From Ferrimonas sp048263965 (GTDB lineage Bacteria > Pseudomonadota > Gammaproteobacteria > Enterobacterales > Shewanellaceae): a stretch of DNA of 64,000 nt. A program made the translations under genes and the position numbers. Location of the stretch: NCBI RefSeq assembly GCF_048263965.1, contig NZ_JBLXDO010000009.1, positions 89,838 through 153,837 on the forward strand, written 5' to 3'. A model generated the notes under the pieces. That model searched no databases and was not told the origin of the DNA. It saw nothing but the letters and a program-made list of their open reading frames with translations. Positions 24,526 through 34,071 of the stretch are shown piece after piece; positions within the stretch are counted from its first letter, which is position 1; the number at the start of each line of letters is the position of its first letter.

Positions 24526-25677
24526 ATGTTTACCCAGGAACACGAGCAACTCAGGCAAACGGTCCGTCAGTTTGTGGCCCAGGAGATCAACCCCCATGTG
24601 GATCAATGGGAGCGAGACGGCATCTACCCGGCCCGGGAAGTGATGGGCAAGCTGGGGGCGCTGGGACTGCTGGGGATCACCAAGCCCACCACCTTCGGTG
24701 GCCTGGGGCTGGACTACAGCTATCAGGTGGTGTTTGCCGAGGAGATCGGTGCCGCCCACTGCGGCGGTGTGCCACTGTCCATCGGCGTGCAGACAGACAT
24801 GGCCACCCCGGCGCTGGCCAGATTTGGCTCCGATGAGTTGAGGGCCCGCTACCTGGCGCCGGCCATCGCCGGCGAAATGGTGGCCGCCATTGCGGTCAGC
24901 GAACCTCATGCCGGCTCCGACGTATCCGCCATCAAAACCACGGCGCGCAGCGACGGTGACCACTATGTGATCAACGGCACCAAGATGTGGATCACCAACG
25001 CCACCCAGGCGGACTTCCTCTGCCTGCTGGCCAACACCTCCGACGGCCCGGCCCACAAAAACAAATCGCTGATCATCGTCCCCATGAATACGCCAGGGAT
25101 CTCACTCTCCCCCAAGCTGGATAAATTGGGGATGCGCAGTTCCGACACCGCCCAGATCTTCTTCGACGACGTTCGGGTGCCCAAGTCCAATCTCATTGGC
25201 GACGAAGGGGCCGGCTTCACCCTGCAGATGATGCAATTCCAGGAGGAGCGGCTGTTTGGCGGCGCCATGTGCATCCGCATGCTGGAGAATTGCATCAACC
25301 AGACCATAGAGTACGCCAGGCAGAGGGCCGCCTTTGGCCAGAGCATCCTGGATAACCAATCCGTGCATTTCCGCCTGGCGGAACTGCAGACCGAGGTCGA
25401 GTGCCTGCGAGCCCTGGTCTACCGCGCCACCGCCGCCCACATCGCCGGCGAAGAGGTGACCACCCTGGCCTCCATGGCCAAACTCAAGGGGGGACGACTG
25501 TGCCGGGAGGTCACCGATGCCTGCCTGCAGTACTGGGGCGGCATGGGCTTTATGTGGGACAACCCCGTCTCCCGCGCCTATCGTGACCAGAGGCTGTGCT
25601 CCATCGGTGGCGGCGCCGACGAGGTGATGCTGGGGATCATCTGTAAAGCCATGGGCACCTTGCCCAGCCATCGTTAA
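24526..25677 (+). CDS. Acyl-CoA dehydrogenase, AtuD-like (citronellyl-CoA type)
   Basis: 383 residues, full-length acyl-CoA dehydrogenase. FAD/substrate motifs are AVSEPHAGSDVSAIKTTA and MWITNATQ. The usual C-terminal YEGT Glu is absent (SIGGGADEV instead), and an acidic residue sits in MQFQEERLFGG (Glu241), the helix position used by isovaleryl-CoA dehydrogenase. This points to a 3-branched acyl-CoA substrate, fitting citronellyl-CoA oxidation before carboxylation. AAGGAG lies before the ATG, 34 bp after the beta subunit. The biotin-carboxylase gene follows after 9 bp. Confidence 0.88.
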   Translation: MFTQEHEQLRQTVRQFVAQEINPHVDQWERDGIYPAREVMGKLGALGLLGITKPTTFGGLGLDYSYQVVFAEEIGAAHCGGVPLSIGVQTDMATPALARFGSDELRARYLAPAIAGEMVAAIAVSEPHAGSDVSAIKTTARSDGDHYVINGTKMWITNATQADFLCLLANTSDGPAHKNKSLIIVPMNTPGISLSPKLDKLGMRSSDTAQIFFDDVRVPKSNLIGDEGAGFTLQMMQFQEERLFGGAMCIRMLENCINQTIEYARQRAAFGQSILDNQSVHFRLAELQTEVECLRALVYRATAAHIAGEEVTTLASMAKLKGGRLCREVTDACLQYWGGMGFMWDNPVSRAYRDQRLCSIGGGADEVMLGIICKAMGTLPSHR

Positions 25678-25686
25678 GGTCTTGCC

Positions 25687-27597
25687 ATGGGATTCAATAC
25701 ACTGCTGGTAGCCAATCGGGGCGAGATTGCGGCGCGAATACTCACCACCGCTAGGGAGCTGGGGTATCGCACCGTGGCGGTCTACTCCCGGGCCGACGCC
25801 GACTCGCCGGTGCTGGCGTTGGCCGATGAAGCCTACTGCCTGGGAGAGGCGCCCGCAGTCGACTCCTACCTCAATGTGGATGCCCTGATCCGGGCCGCGA
25901 AAACTACCGGCGCCGATGCCATCCACCCCGGTTACGGCTTCCTGTCGGAGCGGCCAGAGTTTGTCCGTCGCTGCCACCAGGAGGGGATCAGCTTTATTGG
26001 CCCCTCTGAAGAGGTGATCGCCCTGATGGGGGATAAGGCCAGAGCCAAGGCGGCCGCCCTCGAGGCCGGTGTTCCCTGCATTCCCGGATACCAGGGAAAC
26101 GATCAGAGTGTGGCCAGGCTGACCAACGAAGCCCTGGCCATAGGCCTGCCGGTGATGATCAAAGCCGCCGCCGGCGGGGGCGGCAAGGGGATGAGGCTGG
26201 CCCGGAGCGAACAGGAGCTACCTGGCATGATCGAGATGGCCCGCTCGGAGTCTAAGAAGGCCTTTGGCTGTGACCAGGTGATTCTGGAGGCTGCCCTCAC
26301 CCAGGTGCGCCACATCGAAATACAGATCTTTAGCGACAGCCATGGCAATCACCTCTACCTGGGGGAGCGGGACTGCTCCCTGCAGCGGCGCCATCAGAAG
26401 GTGATAGAGGAGGCGCCGGCCCCCGGTCTCAGTCAGGCGTTGCGCCAGCGTATGGGACAGGCCGCCGTTGCCCTGGCCCGTCATTGTGACTACCAGGGCG
26501 CAGGCACCGTCGAATTCCTGCTCACCGACGACAACACCTTCTATTTCCTGGAGATGAACACCAGGCTGCAGGTGGAGCACCCGGTGACCGAGATGATCAC
26601 CGGCCAGGATCTGGTGGCCTGGCAGATTGCCGTGGTCGAAGGCAAGCCCCTGCCCCTGACCCAGGAGCAGCTGACACTCAGCGGGTGCGCCGTGGAAGCG
26701 CGCCTCTATGCGGAAGACCCCAGTCAGGGTTTCCTGCCCGCCACCGGATTGATTCGCCGCTGGCAAGCTCCTGAGGGTGACAAAATACGGGTAGACCACG
26801 CCCTGTCCCAGGGGATGAGCATCAGCCGCCATTATGACCCCATGCTGGCCAAGATCGTCGCCTGGGGGCCCGATCGTTCTGTCGCACTGAGGCGCCTGAG
26901 CCGGGCCCTGGAGCAGACCCAGCTGCTGGGGATCACCACCAACCAGGGGTACCTGGGGCGACTGCTGGCAGATCCCATCATTCAGGCCGGAAAAGCCGAC
27001 ACCACCTGGCTGGATCGCCACCAGAACACCTGTGCCGATCCGGCGCCCCCTCCATGGCTTTTGGCCCTGGCTTCGGTGATTCTCTGCGGCGATGCCCCCC
27101 CTTGTCGCCCCCTCAGCCTGAGACTGGACTATGGTAAGAAGAGCAGCAACTTATCTCTTCGCCCGGACGGCGGAGTGACCAGGGTTGAGGTCGATGAGGA
27201 CAGCTTTGCCATCAGGCTATTAAACCGAGGTCCGGGGGCACTGATCTGCCAGATCGATGCTCACCGTCGTACCCTGGCATTCAGCCAGGACACAGACAGT
27301 GTCACCCTGAACTGGCGGGGGCAGAATTTTGAGTTTACCGACCGGACCCTGGCGGCGCCGCACCGCGAAGAAGCCCAAAGCGACGGCCAGGTGCGGGCCC
27401 TGATGGATGGCTGCATCCAGTCGGTGTTTGTCCGGGAGGGGGATTGGGTGGAAGCCGATCAGCCCCTGTTGACCCTGGAAGCGATGAAGATGGAGCTGCC
27501 GCTGAACGCCGGTCGTCCAGGCAGAATCACTCAATTAGCGGTAGACGCCGGCGAACAGGTAAAAACCAATCAGTTACTGATCACCATCGAGGATTAG
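25687..27597 (+). CDS. Acyl-CoA carboxylase biotin carboxylase/BCCP (alpha) subunit, AtuF-like
   Basis: 636 residues. Biotin carboxylase occupies about 1-450: LLVANRGEIAARI start, ATP-grasp glycine loop KAAAGGGGKGMRLA, active-site EMNTRLQVEHPVTEMITG. A linker follows, then a biotinyl domain with the biotinylation motif EAMKMELPL (Lys601). It carboxylates its own biotin with ATP and bicarbonate and hands the group to the beta subunit encoded at 22884. The size and fused BCCP match methylcrotonyl- and geranyl-CoA carboxylase alpha chains. There is no enoyl-CoA hydratase gene between dehydrogenase and alpha chain, unlike the Pseudomonas atu and liu clusters. Confidence 0.92.
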   Translation: MGFNTLLVANRGEIAARILTTARELGYRTVAVYSRADADSPVLALADEAYCLGEAPAVDSYLNVDALIRAAKTTGADAIHPGYGFLSERPEFVRRCHQEGISFIGPSEEVIALMGDKARAKAAALEAGVPCIPGYQGNDQSVARLTNEALAIGLPVMIKAAAGGGGKGMRLARSEQELPGMIEMARSESKKAFGCDQVILEAALTQVRHIEIQIFSDSHGNHLYLGERDCSLQRRHQKVIEEAPAPGLSQALRQRMGQAAVALARHCDYQGAGTVEFLLTDDNTFYFLEMNTRLQVEHPVTEMITGQDLVAWQIAVVEGKPLPLTQEQLTLSGCAVEARLYAEDPSQGFLPATGLIRRWQAPEGDKIRVDHALSQGMSISRHYDPMLAKIVAWGPDRSVALRRLSRALEQTQLLGITTNQGYLGRLLADPIIQAGKADTTWLDRHQNTCADPAPPPWLLALASVILCGDAPPCRPLSLRLDYGKKSSNLSLRPDGGVTRVEVDEDSFAIRLLNRGPGALICQIDAHRRTLAFSQDTDSVTLNWRGQNFEFTDRTLAAPHREEAQSDGQVRALMDGCIQSVFVREGDWVEADQPLLTLEAMKMELPLNAGRPGRITQLAVDAGEQVKTNQLLITIED

Positions 27598-27606
27598 GGA
27601 GAAACC

Positions 27607-28440
27607 ATGTTAAACCTGCAAGGAAAAGTCTATGTGATCACCGGCGCCAGCCGCGGCATTGGCCGGGCCATGGCCCTGAAACTCGCCTCCCATGGCGCCG
27701 CCATCGTGGTGGCCGCCAAGTCGGACAAGCCCCATCCCAAGCTGCCCGGCACCATCCACAGCGTCTGCGATGAGATCCTGGCCATGGGTCAGCAAGCCAT
27801 AGCCGTACAGCTGGATGTGCGTCAGGAAGCATCGGTACAGCAATTGGCGGAAAGAGTCGAAGCGGAGTTTGGTCGCCTCGATGGCCTGATTAACAACGCG
27901 GGCGCCATTCGCCTGACCAACGTTGAGCGCACGCCGGTTCGCAAATATGACCTGATGTTTCAGGTAAACAACCGGGCCGTTCTGCTGTGCGCCCAGTCCT
28001 TGGTTCCGCTGATCCGTAAGAGCGGAGGCGGCCACATCCTCAACCTCTCTCCGCCAATCAACCTGGATCCCAAGTGGTTCAAGGACTACGGCCCCTACAC
28101 CACCACCAAGTACGGCATGTCGATGCTGACCCTGGGCATGGCCGAAGAGTTTCGTCCGGACAAGATCGCCGTCAACTCCCTGTGGCCCAGAACCACCATC
28201 GCCACCGATGCGGTCAAGTATGAAGCCGGAGGCGAACAGCTGTTTCCCGTCAGCCGCACCCCGCAGATCATGGCGGACGCCGCCTACACCATATTGAGCC
28301 AGCCACCACAAGAGCTCACCGGCGAACTGCTGGTGGACGAAGATCTGTTGCGCCGTTTTGGCCAGACCCAGTTTGACCACTACGCCTACCAGGAGGGCGC
28401 CACCCAATTCTTCACCGACCTGTTTCTGGATGAGTCATGA
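27607..28440 (+). CDS. Short-chain dehydrogenase, HSDL2/AtuG-like
   Basis: 277 residues. Glycine motif VITGASRGIGRAMALKL, then NNAGAI and the catalytic set: Ser in ILNLSPPIN and Tyr/Lys in YTTTKYGMSM. The insert VAAKSDKPHPKLPGTIH is typical of the HSDL2-like group to which AtuG belongs. The SCP2 domain present in human HSDL2 is absent. It probably oxidises or reduces an intermediate of the branched acyl-CoA pathway with NAD(P). GGAG lies before the ATG, 9 bp after the alpha subunit. It overlaps the last dehydrogenase gene by 4 bp. Confidence 0.87.
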   Translation: MLNLQGKVYVITGASRGIGRAMALKLASHGAAIVVAAKSDKPHPKLPGTIHSVCDEILAMGQQAIAVQLDVRQEASVQQLAERVEAEFGRLDGLINNAGAIRLTNVERTPVRKYDLMFQVNNRAVLLCAQSLVPLIRKSGGGHILNLSPPINLDPKWFKDYGPYTTTKYGMSMLTLGMAEEFRPDKIAVNSLWPRTTIATDAVKYEAGGEQLFPVSRTPQIMADAAYTILSQPPQELTGELLVDEDLLRRFGQTQFDHYAYQEGATQFFTDLFLDES

Positions 28441-29558
28441 GCAGAGACCAGATAGCCCAAAGCGTATTCCGTTTCGTCGATCGCCACATCAGCCCCAACC
28501 TGGAACAGTGGGAACAGCAGGGGCGGCTACCCAGAGAGCTCTACCAGCTCGCCGGCGACGCCGGCCTGCTGGGACTGGGCTACCCTGAGCAGTTTGGGGG
28601 CACCCCCGCCTCGGTGGACGAGACCCTGGCCCTGACACGGGAGCTGATGCGCACCGGCTCCGGTGGCCTGGTGGCCGGCCTGATGAGCCACAGCATCGCC
28701 CTGCCCCCTCTGGTTGCTGGCGGCTCGGAGGAACTCAAGCGCGAACTGATCCCACCGATACTCCGAGGGGAGCGCATTGCCGCCCTGGCAGTCACCGAGC
28801 CCGGTGGCGGCAGCGACGTCGCCGCCATCACCACCCGGGCAGAGCTGTGCAGCGATCACTACGTGGTCACCGGCGCCAAGACCTTCATCACCAGCGGCTG
28901 CCAGGCGGATCTTTTCACCCTGGCGGTCCGCACCGGTGGCGAAGGCGCGGGCGGGGTGTCTCTGCTGATGGTGGATGCGGATACCCCGGGACTCTCCCGC
29001 AGCAGCCCGCTGCAAAAGATGGGCTGGCACGCCAGCGATACCGCCGAGATCTACCTGGATCATATTAAGGTGCCCGCCAACCGGCTGGTGGGCGAAGAGG
29101 GCCAGGGGTTTGCCCTGCTGATGGCCAACTTCGTCAGGGAGAGGCTGAACCTGGCGGTGATGGCCAACACCACCTCAGAACTGGCGCTGGAGAAAGCCGC
29201 CGCCTACGCCAGCATTCGCAACACCTTCGGCTCGCCGCTAATCGATAAGGCGGTAATCCGTCATAAGCTGGCCGAGATGGCTACCCGCCTGGAAGCCAGC
29301 ATCTGCCTGACTGAGAAAGCGGCCAGAAAGCTCGAATCCGGCGACAACTGCGCCATGGAAAGCGCCATGGCCAAGAACATGGCCACGGACAGCTGTGACT
29401 TCATCACTCACCAGGGGGTGCAGATCCTGGGAGGACTGGGTTACATGCGGGAAGCGGGAATGGAGAGACTGGCCCGAGACGGCAGACTGCTCTCCATAGG
29501 CGGAGGCACCCGGGAGATCATGAACGAGATCATCGCCAAGTGCCTGCTTGAGCAGTGA
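28437..29558 (+). CDS. Second acyl-CoA dehydrogenase of the atu-like operon
   Basis: 373 residues. Motifs: ALAVTEPGGGSDVAAITTRA, TFITSGCQADLF, C-terminal QILGGLGYMREAGMERLARD. As in the gene at 24526 the YEGT Glu is missing (SIGGGTREI), and an acidic residue sits in NFVRERLNLAV (Glu235), the isovaleryl-CoA-dehydrogenase position. The two operon dehydrogenases are only distantly alike, so they probably act at different chain lengths or steps. Its ATG overlaps the SDR stop (ATGA). It is the last gene; the convergent DUF2987 gene ends 8 bp further on with no clear terminator between. Confidence 0.87.
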   Translation: MSRDQIAQSVFRFVDRHISPNLEQWEQQGRLPRELYQLAGDAGLLGLGYPEQFGGTPASVDETLALTRELMRTGSGGLVAGLMSHSIALPPLVAGGSEELKRELIPPILRGERIAALAVTEPGGGSDVAAITTRAELCSDHYVVTGAKTFITSGCQADLFTLAVRTGGEGAGGVSLLMVDADTPGLSRSSPLQKMGWHASDTAEIYLDHIKVPANRLVGEEGQGFALLMANFVRERLNLAVMANTTSELALEKAAAYASIRNTFGSPLIDKAVIRHKLAEMATRLEASICLTEKAARKLESGDNCAMESAMAKNMATDSCDFITHQGVQILGGLGYMREAGMERLARDGRLLSIGGGTREIMNEIIAKCLLEQ

Positions 29559-29565
29559 AGAGGCT

Positions 29566-30195
29566 TTACATCAGCGGGGAGACACTGTGGGGGGCTTGGC
29601 TCAGCACCAGGGTGGCCTCCCCCAGCTGCTCCGGCGTCACCATCAGCTTGCCGTCCACCACTTGTGGCAGAGTGCCCTTCCCCTTCATCAAAGCCTCAGT
29701 GCCCTCGTCCAGGGTCAGGGTGACCCCTTTCACCTCAGGTTGCAGCCAACCAAAGCCCACGCCTGCGTAGGAGCGCATCAGGGCGTTCATCTGATCGCGG
29801 ATCTCCGCCAGATCAGCGGCGGTAAAGCTCTTCTGCTCCAGGACCTCCGCCTGAATCTGCATGGCGAAATCACACTGCTGCTCATTCTCCAGTTCCAGCT
29901 GGATCAGGGCGGCTTTTTCCCGCAGATCGCGGTCGAAGGGCAGCAACAGCTGCTGATCAGGGCCAACCAGCAGTGGCAGCGCCTGTTCATGACGCAGGAT
30001 GCGGCCATCCACCACCTTGCAGGGGATGCCCTGTTCGCGGTTGTTGAAGTAGAACACCAGCTTGAGTCTATTTATCTCCGGCTGATAGAGCTTATCCATA
30101 CGATCGAAAAAGCCCTTATAGTCCAGGGTCAGAGCCCCGGCAGAGAATGGCAGCGCCAGGCTGGCGGCCAACAACATCCCTGTAATCGGTTTCAT
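29566..30195 (-). CDS. DUF2987-type secreted protein
   Basis: 209 residues with a signal peptide ending at SAGA-LTLDYKGF. The mature protein is a mix of strands and helices and contains one Cys in GIPCKVVDG and one in QQCDFAM, a likely disulfide pair in the periplasm. The overall pattern fits the DUF2987 family known from Shewanella and relatives, which has no known function. It starts 1 bp within the Bax-like gene end, so the three minus-strand genes 29566-31783 form an operon. Function unknown. Confidence 0.7.
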   Translation of the reverse strand: MKPITGMLLAASLALPFSAGALTLDYKGFFDRMDKLYQPEINRLKLVFYFNNREQGIPCKVVDGRILRHEQALPLLVGPDQQLLLPFDRDLREKAALIQLELENEQQCDFAMQIQAEVLEQKSFTAADLAEIRDQMNALMRSYAGVGFGWLQPEVKGVTLTLDEGTEALMKGKGTLPQVVDGKLMVTPEQLGEATLVLSQAPHSVSPLM

Positions 30196-30977
30196 TACAT
30201 ATACCTTTTATTGGTTTCCAGCATGCTCAACAGCTCATCCACATACGCCTCTTTACGCTCGGAGTAACGAATCAGTCCGGGGATCAGGCTGGCTGCGGTC
30301 ACCTCCATATCGGCGTGACGCAGCTGGGAGCGGATTTGACGCAGCTCCTGATAGGCGGGGTTGGTGTTGAGGTTATTCAGGTAGGAGCTCACCGACTCCT
30401 CCACGGAGTCAAACTTGGCCACCTCGTGGTTGCGACCGTCCTCCCGGCCCAGGGGGACCAGGCCGCAGCCGGCGCGAAAGCACCACTGGCCGAAGAAGTT
30501 CAGCCCTTCACGGGCAAAACGGGAACTGCCCCAGCCGGTTTCGTTGGCCGCCTGAACCAGCACCATCTCCACCGGTACGGTATCGACCCGGGCCAACAGT
30601 GGCTCCAGGGTCTCCGAGGAGATCTGGCGCAGCTCATAACCATACTGCTGGGCAATGCGCTCTGCCTTGGCGGCCTGGGCGCCGCTGACGGTCAGGCCCT
30701 TATCCAGACGCTGCTTAAGCTGCAGCAGAAACTGTCGCTGACCATTGATTTCACGATTCACCTGCTCCACCGTCGGGCGAAGGTAACCGAAGAAGGCGCG
30801 CTTCTTCTGTTTTACATCGCTGATCTCGGCGAAGTCCGGCAGATCGCTGACCGGCTTGTTGGCCTGAATCGGCAGACTGGCCACCTGGGGGCGCTCCTCA
30901 TCCACCTGAGTTTCGATCCACAGCATGGTGAGCGCAACCAGGCCCAACGCGATAATGACGCCAGCTAAGGGTCTCAT
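30195..30977 (-). CDS. Bax-like glucosaminidase-domain protein
   Basis: 260 residues. An N-terminal membrane anchor (about 5-22) is followed by a helical region and a GH73-type glucosaminidase domain: the catalytic Glu is in ANETGWGSSRFAREGLNFFG, and CFRAGCG and FDSVEESVSSYLNNLNT follow, as in E. coli Bax. It likely cuts peptidoglycan at N-acetylglucosamine in the periplasm. AAGGAG precedes the ATG. It lies 11 bp after the membrane-protein gene and overlaps the DUF2987 gene by 1 bp, so the three are co-transcribed. Confidence 0.87.
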   Translation of the reverse strand: MRPLAGVIIALGLVALTMLWIETQVDEERPQVASLPIQANKPVSDLPDFAEISDVKQKKRAFFGYLRPTVEQVNREINGQRQFLLQLKQRLDKGLTVSGAQAAKAERIAQQYGYELRQISSETLEPLLARVDTVPVEMVLVQAANETGWGSSRFAREGLNFFGQWCFRAGCGLVPLGREDGRNHEVAKFDSVEESVSSYLNNLNTNPAYQELRQIRSQLRHADMEVTAASLIPGLIRYSERKEAYVDELLSMLETNKRYM

Positions 30978-30988
30978 AGGAACTCTCC

Positions 30989-31783
30989 TTAGGCCTCGAA
31001 GTGGCCCTTGCCGTCACCGTCGGTGGTCGTATCGGACTTAACCTCAGACTCGCCATCGGTCACGAACAGGTGTTTGTAGAGCACACCCTTGAGCTGGAAG
31101 AAGAAGGGGATCATCCAACACAGTGCCACCAGGGTCACCACCGCCGCCAGCAGTTGAGTCATCCCATCAATGGCTTCGCCCTGTGCCTGTCCCCCCATCA
31201 CCATGGCCAAAGGCCAGAAGGCGGTCACCAGCCCCAGCACCGCCAGAGAGTAGGCGCCAAACGCGGGCAACAGATGCTTAAGCATCACCCTGGCACTGTC
31301 GATGATGGCGCGAACCGGATTGTTTCGGTGCATGACATAATAGAGGTTTGCCTGGCTGAGCAGCACCATCAGGCCCAGTCCCAGCATAAAGAACAGGGCA
31401 AAGCCCAACTGACCCACCATACCGGTCAGAAGACTGATCAACAGCAGTGGTGCGGTCAAAGGCAGAACCCGGAGCATGTCAGAGGCGCTGGAGGGGCGAC
31501 CCAGAGCGCGCTGCAGGCCGATAAAGGCCAGGCCAGCTTCCACGGGCGCAGTGATCACCACCATCACCAGTTGAAGCATCATAAAACCTTCAGAGGCGGA
31601 CGCGTCTTCCACACTGATGGTCACCGGCATACCCATGAGGTTTTCGATGATCCAACGGAACAGGAAGAACACCAGTGCCATCGCAATGCCACTGGCTACG
31701 GTGGCGTACAGAAGGGGGCGAATGTCTTGGCGGACCAGGGAAAAGGTCTCACGCAGGACGGAAACTAAATTCAAAGATTGCAT
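30989..31783 (-). CDS. Integral membrane protein of unknown function
   Basis: 264 residues with about six membrane helices (near 22-42, 70-90, 105-150, 180-200, 210-235) and a polar, acidic C-terminal tail ending in DGDGKGHFEA. No motif I can name; the layout resembles the DUF975/GlpM-like group of housekeeping membrane proteins. It is the first gene of the operon with the Bax-like and DUF2987 genes and is divergent from potA. Confidence 0.6.
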   Translation of the reverse strand: MQSLNLVSVLRETFSLVRQDIRPLLYATVASGIAMALVFFLFRWIIENLMGMPVTISVEDASASEGFMMLQLVMVVITAPVEAGLAFIGLQRALGRPSSASDMLRVLPLTAPLLLISLLTGMVGQLGFALFFMLGLGLMVLLSQANLYYVMHRNNPVRAIIDSARVMLKHLLPAFGAYSLAVLGLVTAFWPLAMVMGGQAQGEAIDGMTQLLAAVVTLVALCWMIPFFFQLKGVLYKHLFVTDGESEVKSDTTTDGDGKGHFEA

Positions 31784-32111
31784 TAAAAACGGGCGTAGCT
31801 CGCTAAAAACAACAGGTTAAACAATCATTATACCCGGGAATACTCGCCGGCGTCATCCCTGTTACAGCAAAGTTGCAATCCGCGTAAGCCAGGGTTCAGT
31901 AACCGTCCTCAGTTCACCGCAGGGACACCGCTGTTTCTAAGGGAGTTTATCAAGCGGCGTGATCTGGCGCACATCGTGAGACCACACGTAAAATACCTTG
32001 GTTTTACAGTGAAAACATTGCTTGGCGTTTTGCCTATGAACCACTAGAATTCGCCGCCTTAATTTGCATTTTTAACCCAAGCCGCACTGGCGCCTTGAAC
32101 TGGAATCGCCC
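31784..32111. other. Intergenic region between divergent membrane-protein gene and potA
   Basis: 328 bp with no ORF of note. It must hold the promoters of the minus-strand operon and of potABCD. The last 100 bp before potA are AT-richer (TTTTACAGTGAAAACATTGC), but I could not fix a -35/-10 pair with confidence. No palindrome stands out. Confidence 0.6.
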
Positions 32112-33224
32112 ATGAGTCACTCCACTCAAGAGACCCTGGTCCGCCTGGACTCTGTTACCAAGTCCTACGACGGCAACAGAACCATCATAGACAACCTGTC
32201 CCTGGACATTTTTGACGGCGAGTTCGTTACTCTGCTGGGCCCTTCCGGCTGCGGCAAAACCACCGTTCTGAGATTGATCGCCGGTTTGGAAGAGTGCAGC
32301 ATCGGCCGCATTCTGCTTGGTGGTCAGGATATTACCCTCCTCGGCCCGGAACAGCGCAACGTCAATACCGTATTCCAGAGCTACGCCCTGTTCCCCCATA
32401 TGACGGTGTTCGACAACGTCGCTTTTGGCCTGCGCACCGCCAAGGTGCCAGAAGCCGAAATCAAGGAGCGGGTGATTGAAGCCCTGAAAATGGTACAGCT
32501 CGATACCATGGCCCCTCGTAAACCGGATCAACTTTCCGGCGGTCAGCAGCAGCGCATCGCCATCGCCCGCGCCGTGGTCAATCGCCCCAAGGTATTGCTG
32601 CTGGACGAAAGCCTCAGCGCCCTGGACTACAAGCTGCGAAAACAGATGCAGATAGAGCTGAAACAGCTGCAACGCAAGCTGGGGATCACCTTTATCTTCG
32701 TGACACATGATCAGGAGGAGGCGCTGTCCATGTCGGACCGCATCCTGGTGATGCGCGAAGGGGAAGTGGTGCAGACCGGCACCCCCAAAGAGATCTATGA
32801 GACCCCGGCCAACCGTTTCGTGGCTGAGTTTATCGGTGAGTCCAACCTGTTCCCGGCCAAGGTGCTGGAGCCCATGGATGAGCGTCACTACCGCTGCGAC
32901 ATCAGCGGCAAGATCTATCCTGTCTACAGTGAGAAGCCTCTGGACATAGGCGGCATGATCAACGTACTGCTGCGCCCGGAGGATCTTCGCCTTGAAGAGA
33001 TCCCGGCTGGTGGTGACAGCCAGTACCTCACCGGCACCGTCACCGAGCGTACCTATAAAGGAATGACCCTGGATTCGGTGATCGCCCTGGAGAATGGGCA
33101 GCAGATTCAGGTGTCCGAGTTCTTTAATGAAGACGACCCCGATGTGGACCATAGCCTGGGCCAGCGGGTCGCAGTGACCTGGGTACCCAGCTGGGAGGTG
33201 GTCCTGCCCTATGACGGCCAGTAA
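32112..33224 (+). CDS. potA: Spermidine/putrescine ABC transporter ATP-binding protein
   Basis: 370 residues. Walker A GPSGCGKTT, Q-loop FQSYALFPHMTV, signature LSGGQQQRIAIARA, Walker B VLLLDESLSALD, His switch THDQEEAL, and a C-terminal TOBE regulatory domain (about 285-370). The full length matches E. coli PotA. It powers polyamine import through PotB and PotC. It overlaps potB by 14 bp. Divergent from the Bax-like operon. Confidence 0.95.
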   Translation: MSHSTQETLVRLDSVTKSYDGNRTIIDNLSLDIFDGEFVTLLGPSGCGKTTVLRLIAGLEECSIGRILLGGQDITLLGPEQRNVNTVFQSYALFPHMTVFDNVAFGLRTAKVPEAEIKERVIEALKMVQLDTMAPRKPDQLSGGQQQRIAIARAVVNRPKVLLLDESLSALDYKLRKQMQIELKQLQRKLGITFIFVTHDQEEALSMSDRILVMREGEVVQTGTPKEIYETPANRFVAEFIGESNLFPAKVLEPMDERHYRCDISGKIYPVYSEKPLDIGGMINVLLRPEDLRLEEIPAGGDSQYLTGTVTERTYKGMTLDSVIALENGQQIQVSEFFNEDDPDVDHSLGQRVAVTWVPSWEVVLPYDGQ

Positions 33225-34071
33225 CAAATTCAAGTGGTTTTCCATCGGACTCATCAGCCTGTGGCTGGTGAGCTTCGTTCTGGTACCCAACCTGATGGTG
33301 CTGGTCGCCAGTTTCCTCACGTCTGACATTCACGACCTGGTGGTCTTCAAGTTCACCTGGGAGAACTACGCCCAGCTGATTGATCCCATCTACGCCAAAG
33401 TGGTGGGCTACTCCGTCTATCTTGCCGGCATCACCACGCTACTATGCTTGCTTATCGGCTACCCCGCGGCCTGGTTTATCGCCCAGTTCAGCCCCAGGGT
33501 ACCTGGCATTCTGCTGTTTATGGTGATTGTGCCCTTCTGGACCAACTCGCTGATCCGCACCTATGCCATCAAGATCATCCTGGGCACCCGCGGCGTCCTC
33601 AACTGGGGTCTGCTGGAGCTGGGGATCATCGACACCCCGATGCGGCTGATGTACACCCAGGCGGCGGTACTGATAGGCATGGTCTACATCCTGCTGCCCT
33701 TTATGATTCTGCCTCTGTTCTCCAGCATCGAGAAACTGCCCGGCAGCTACATCGAGGCGGCACGGGATCTCGGCGCCGGCAAACTGCGAATCTTCCGCAC
33801 CATAGTGTTGCCCCTGACCCTGCCCGGGATGATCGCCGGCAGCCTGATGGTGTTCCTGCCCGCCATGGGGATGTTCTACATCTCAGATCTGCTGGAGGGG
33901 GCGAAGAACCCGCTGATCGGCAACCTGATTAAAGACCAGATCCTGGTGGCCCAGAACTGGCCCTTCGGCGCCTCTTTGAGTGTGGCCCTGCTGGCGATGA
34001 TGGCGGTGATGCTGTTTGTCTACCATAAGGTGGGCCAGATGCTGCGCCGCAAGGAGGAGCTCGATGTCTAA
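33211..34071 (+). CDS. potB: Spermidine/putrescine ABC transporter permease
   Basis: 286 residues, six membrane helices, and the permease EAA loop YIEAARDLGAGKLRIFRTIVLPLTLPG that contacts the ATPase. FWTNSLIRTYAIKIILG is characteristic of PotB. The ATG lies inside the end of potA and the stop overlaps potC by 8 bp, so expression is coupled. Inner-membrane half-channel for polyamines. Confidence 0.94.
   Translation: MTASNKFKWFSIGLISLWLVSFVLVPNLMVLVASFLTSDIHDLVVFKFTWENYAQLIDPIYAKVVGYSVYLAGITTLLCLLIGYPAAWFIAQFSPRVPGILLFMVIVPFWTNSLIRTYAIKIILGTRGVLNWGLLELGIIDTPMRLMYTQAAVLIGMVYILLPFMILPLFSSIEKLPGSYIEAARDLGAGKLRIFRTIVLPLTLPGMIAGSLMVFLPAMGMFYISDLLEGAKNPLIGNLIKDQILVAQNWPFGASLSVALLAMMAVMLFVYHKVGQMLRRKEELDV

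Noticed and set aside
32034..33329. 431-codon open frame antisense to potA
   Set aside because: potA on the plus strand has every ABC ATPase motif; the antisense frame is a by-product of codon bias.
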